Source of the DNA: an uncultured Ruminococcus sp.
Lineage (GTDB): Bacteria > Bacillota > Clostridia > Oscillospirales > Ruminococcaceae
Direction of reading: 5' to 3'
Length of the DNA: 6,415 nt
Assembly (NCBI GenBank): GCA_945867875.1
Contig: CAMBJF010000141.1
Location: forward strand, 1 to 6,415
In this document: one piece after another, positions 5,375 through 6,415 of the stretch
How positions within the stretch are numbered: position 1 is the stretch's first letter
Layout: each line of letters begins with the position of its first letter
Program-made: the position numbers and the translations under genes
Notes under the pieces: model-generated
The model's input: only the letters and a program-made list of their open reading frames with translations
The model's database searches: none
What the model was told of the DNA's origin: nothing

Positions 5375-6367
5375 CTATTCATTAACATCTTCGGAGATGT
5401 CAGTCACATCCTCCGAAACAATCTCGGCAGATGCTTCGGGTATGACCGCAAAGTCAGCGCCGCCCGTGTCACTGCGTATGGTTTCGGATATCTGCCGTGT
5501 TACAGCCGCAAGACGGGCTGTGGGGCGCTCGGTGAGAGATGCGTCGATAACATAGACGTGACCCTCGGAAAAGGCGGTGAGCTGAGAGGCAAGGTCAGCG
5601 TCAAAATATGATGTGTCGAGTGGGTGGGCGAGGAGTATCACCTGTGGGTCGGCGTCAAGAAGCTCTTCGGCGGTAAGGGTGAGGGAGCTGTTGTCGGCGG
5701 CGATATTTTTCCCGAAATGAGCGGCATAATCTCCCGCAAAGGTGTCTCCCGTGGCGGCGGAGAAACCGTCATCGGTGATGTTCATTATAAAAACAAGGCT
5801 TTCACAGGAGCCTTTCGCCTCGGCAAGTGCGGTTCTCAGGTCGGCGGTGGCATTTTCGGCAAGCTTTTCGCCGTCAATGCTGCCCGAAAAAATAAGGGCG
5901 AGGGTACGGTAATTGTCAAGAAGTTCCGCTTCCGAGCGGGGCGAGGGGAGACTCAGCACAGACACGCCTGCACTCGACAGTCTGGTTATATCCTTGTTTG
6001 CGATAGGACTTTGGGTTATGAGCAGTGCGGGGGAATACTTTATTATACCGTCGATATCGGGGTTAACGGCAGAGCCTACGGAGGGGATATTTTCCGTGCT
6101 TTCGGGATAATCGCAGTATTCGCTGCGGCAGATTATCCTGTCACCGAAGCCAAGCTCAAAGAGCATTTCCGTGACCGCAGGGGAGAGGGAACCAACCGTG
6201 ACGGGAGAACTGTTAAATGTAAGTCCTCCCGCTGTAACGGGATATGGCTGTTCGGTCACGGCTGTGGCATCGGCGGGGAGAGCTTCGGTGTCCTCCTCGG
6301 TGACTTTTGTGCAGCCGCAGAGGAAAAGGGCTGCGGATATAAGTATAATTACAAGCTTTTTTATCAT
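5375..6367 (-). CDS. ABC transporter substrate-binding lipoprotein, BtuF/FhuD class
   Basis: A 330-residue surface lipoprotein that should capture a corrinoid, haem, siderophore or similar iron/cobalt chelate for an ABC importer. The signal peptide MIKKLVIILISAALF ends in the lipobox LCGC, so Cys19 is the lipidated residue. A Thr/Glu-rich linker follows (about 20-50). The class III binding fold begins with VGSLSPAVTEMLFELGFGD (58-76) and a SEYCDYPE motif (82-89), then VGSAVNPDIDGI (97-108). This layout is typical of the BtuF-like branch. A long helix joining the lobes lies around 145-185. The last 30 residues form an acidic, low-complexity tail beyond the fold. The start at 6367 is chosen because everything upstream of 6373 is sequencing adapter; a longer frame from 6388 would add false residues. 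Its ribosome binding site and any importer genes upstream are missing at the contig edge. The substrate is not determined. Confidence 0.88.
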   Translation of the reverse strand: MIKKLVIILISAALFLCGCTKVTEEDTEALPADATAVTEQPYPVTAGGLTFNSSPVTVGSLSPAVTEMLFELGFGDRIICRSEYCDYPESTENIPSVGSAVNPDIDGIIKYSPALLITQSPIANKDITRLSSAGVSVLSLPSPRSEAELLDNYRTLALIFSGSIDGEKLAENATADLRTALAEAKGSCESLVFIMNITDDGFSAATGDTFAGDYAAHFGKNIAADNSSLTLTAEELLDADPQVILLAHPLDTSYFDADLASQLTAFSEGHVYVIDASLTERPTARLAAVTRQISETIRSDTGGADFAVIPEASAEIVSEDVTDISEDVNE

Positions 6368-6373
6368 ATATAC

Positions 6374-6415
6374 CTGTCTCTTATACACATCTGACGCTGC
6401 CGACGATATGCAGTG
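6374..6415. other. Illumina Nextera adapter contamination (not genomic)
   Basis: CTGTCTCTTATACACATCT (6374-6392) is the 19-bp Tn5 mosaic end used in Nextera kits. GACGCTGCCGACGA (6393-6406) completes the reverse complement of the Read-1 transposase adapter. The next eight bases TATGCAGT (6407-6414) are the reverse complement of the i5 index ACTGCATA (N506/S506 as I recall it), and the final G begins the flow-cell sequence. This is unremoved read-through at a contig end; biological sequence stops at 6373. Confidence 0.97.

Noticed and set aside
6374..6392. Tn5-like mosaic end that could suggest a transposon boundary
   Set aside because: It is directly followed by the Nextera-specific adapter and an i5 index, so it comes from library preparation and is not a resident mobile element.
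5624..6394. Long plus-strand frame (256 codons) opposite the binding-protein gene
   Set aside because: Glycine- and cysteine-rich shadow of a well-recognised minus-strand gene, and it runs into adapter sequence.

Overview
The window looks like the end of a contig from a Gram-positive gut or rumen Clostridium relative, most likely Ruminococcus-like (Oscillospiraceae). The evidence is AGGAGG-type ribosome binding sites, sigma-A style promoters, AT-rich intergenic DNA around moderate-GC genes, two Gram-positive lipoproteins, an ECF-type vitamin transporter S component and a YtrA-type GntR regulator with its ABC transporter. The taxon is inferred from protein style only; no rRNA or other marker gene is present.

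Layout from left to right. Positions 55-108 hold the terminator of a minus-strand class I DAHP synthase gene (118-1149), the first step of aromatic amino acid synthesis. Its consensus promoter lies at 1263-1291. A divergent intergenic region follows, with a consensus plus-strand promoter (1471-1499) and a near-perfect palindrome over its -10 and start point (1496-1521). This drives a tight four-gene plus-strand operon: GntR/YtrA-type repressor (1543-1911), ABC ATPase (1908-2759), six-helix membrane protein (2777-3604) and a lipoprotein (3606-4190). The operon converges on a minus-strand ECF transporter S component (4275-5099) that has an extra C-terminal membrane helix and coiled coil. Further right is a minus-strand lipoprotein of the BtuF/FhuD substrate-binding class (5375-6367). 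Each of the three minus-strand genes has its own hairpin terminator.

How the genes fit together. The repressor probably binds the palindrome and silences its own operon until a signal, often membrane or cell-wall stress in this family, releases it. The ATPase and membrane protein would then form the exporter or membrane-protection module, with the lipoprotein as an outer-surface accessory. The S component and the binding lipoprotein are separate units, each with its own terminator. Both suggest uptake of a vitamin or metal-chelate compound, but no riboswitch or motif fixes the substrate.

An important caution: the last 42 bases (6374-6415) are not genomic. They match the reverse complement of the Illumina Nextera Read-1 adapter, followed by eight bases matching an i5 index. 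An automatic gene call would start the last CDS inside the adapter, adding a false MYKRQ-type N-terminus; the true start is at 6367. I found no mobile element, CRISPR array, RNA gene or clearly new defence system. The most biologically interesting parts are the operator-controlled ABC/lipoprotein operon and the extended S component.
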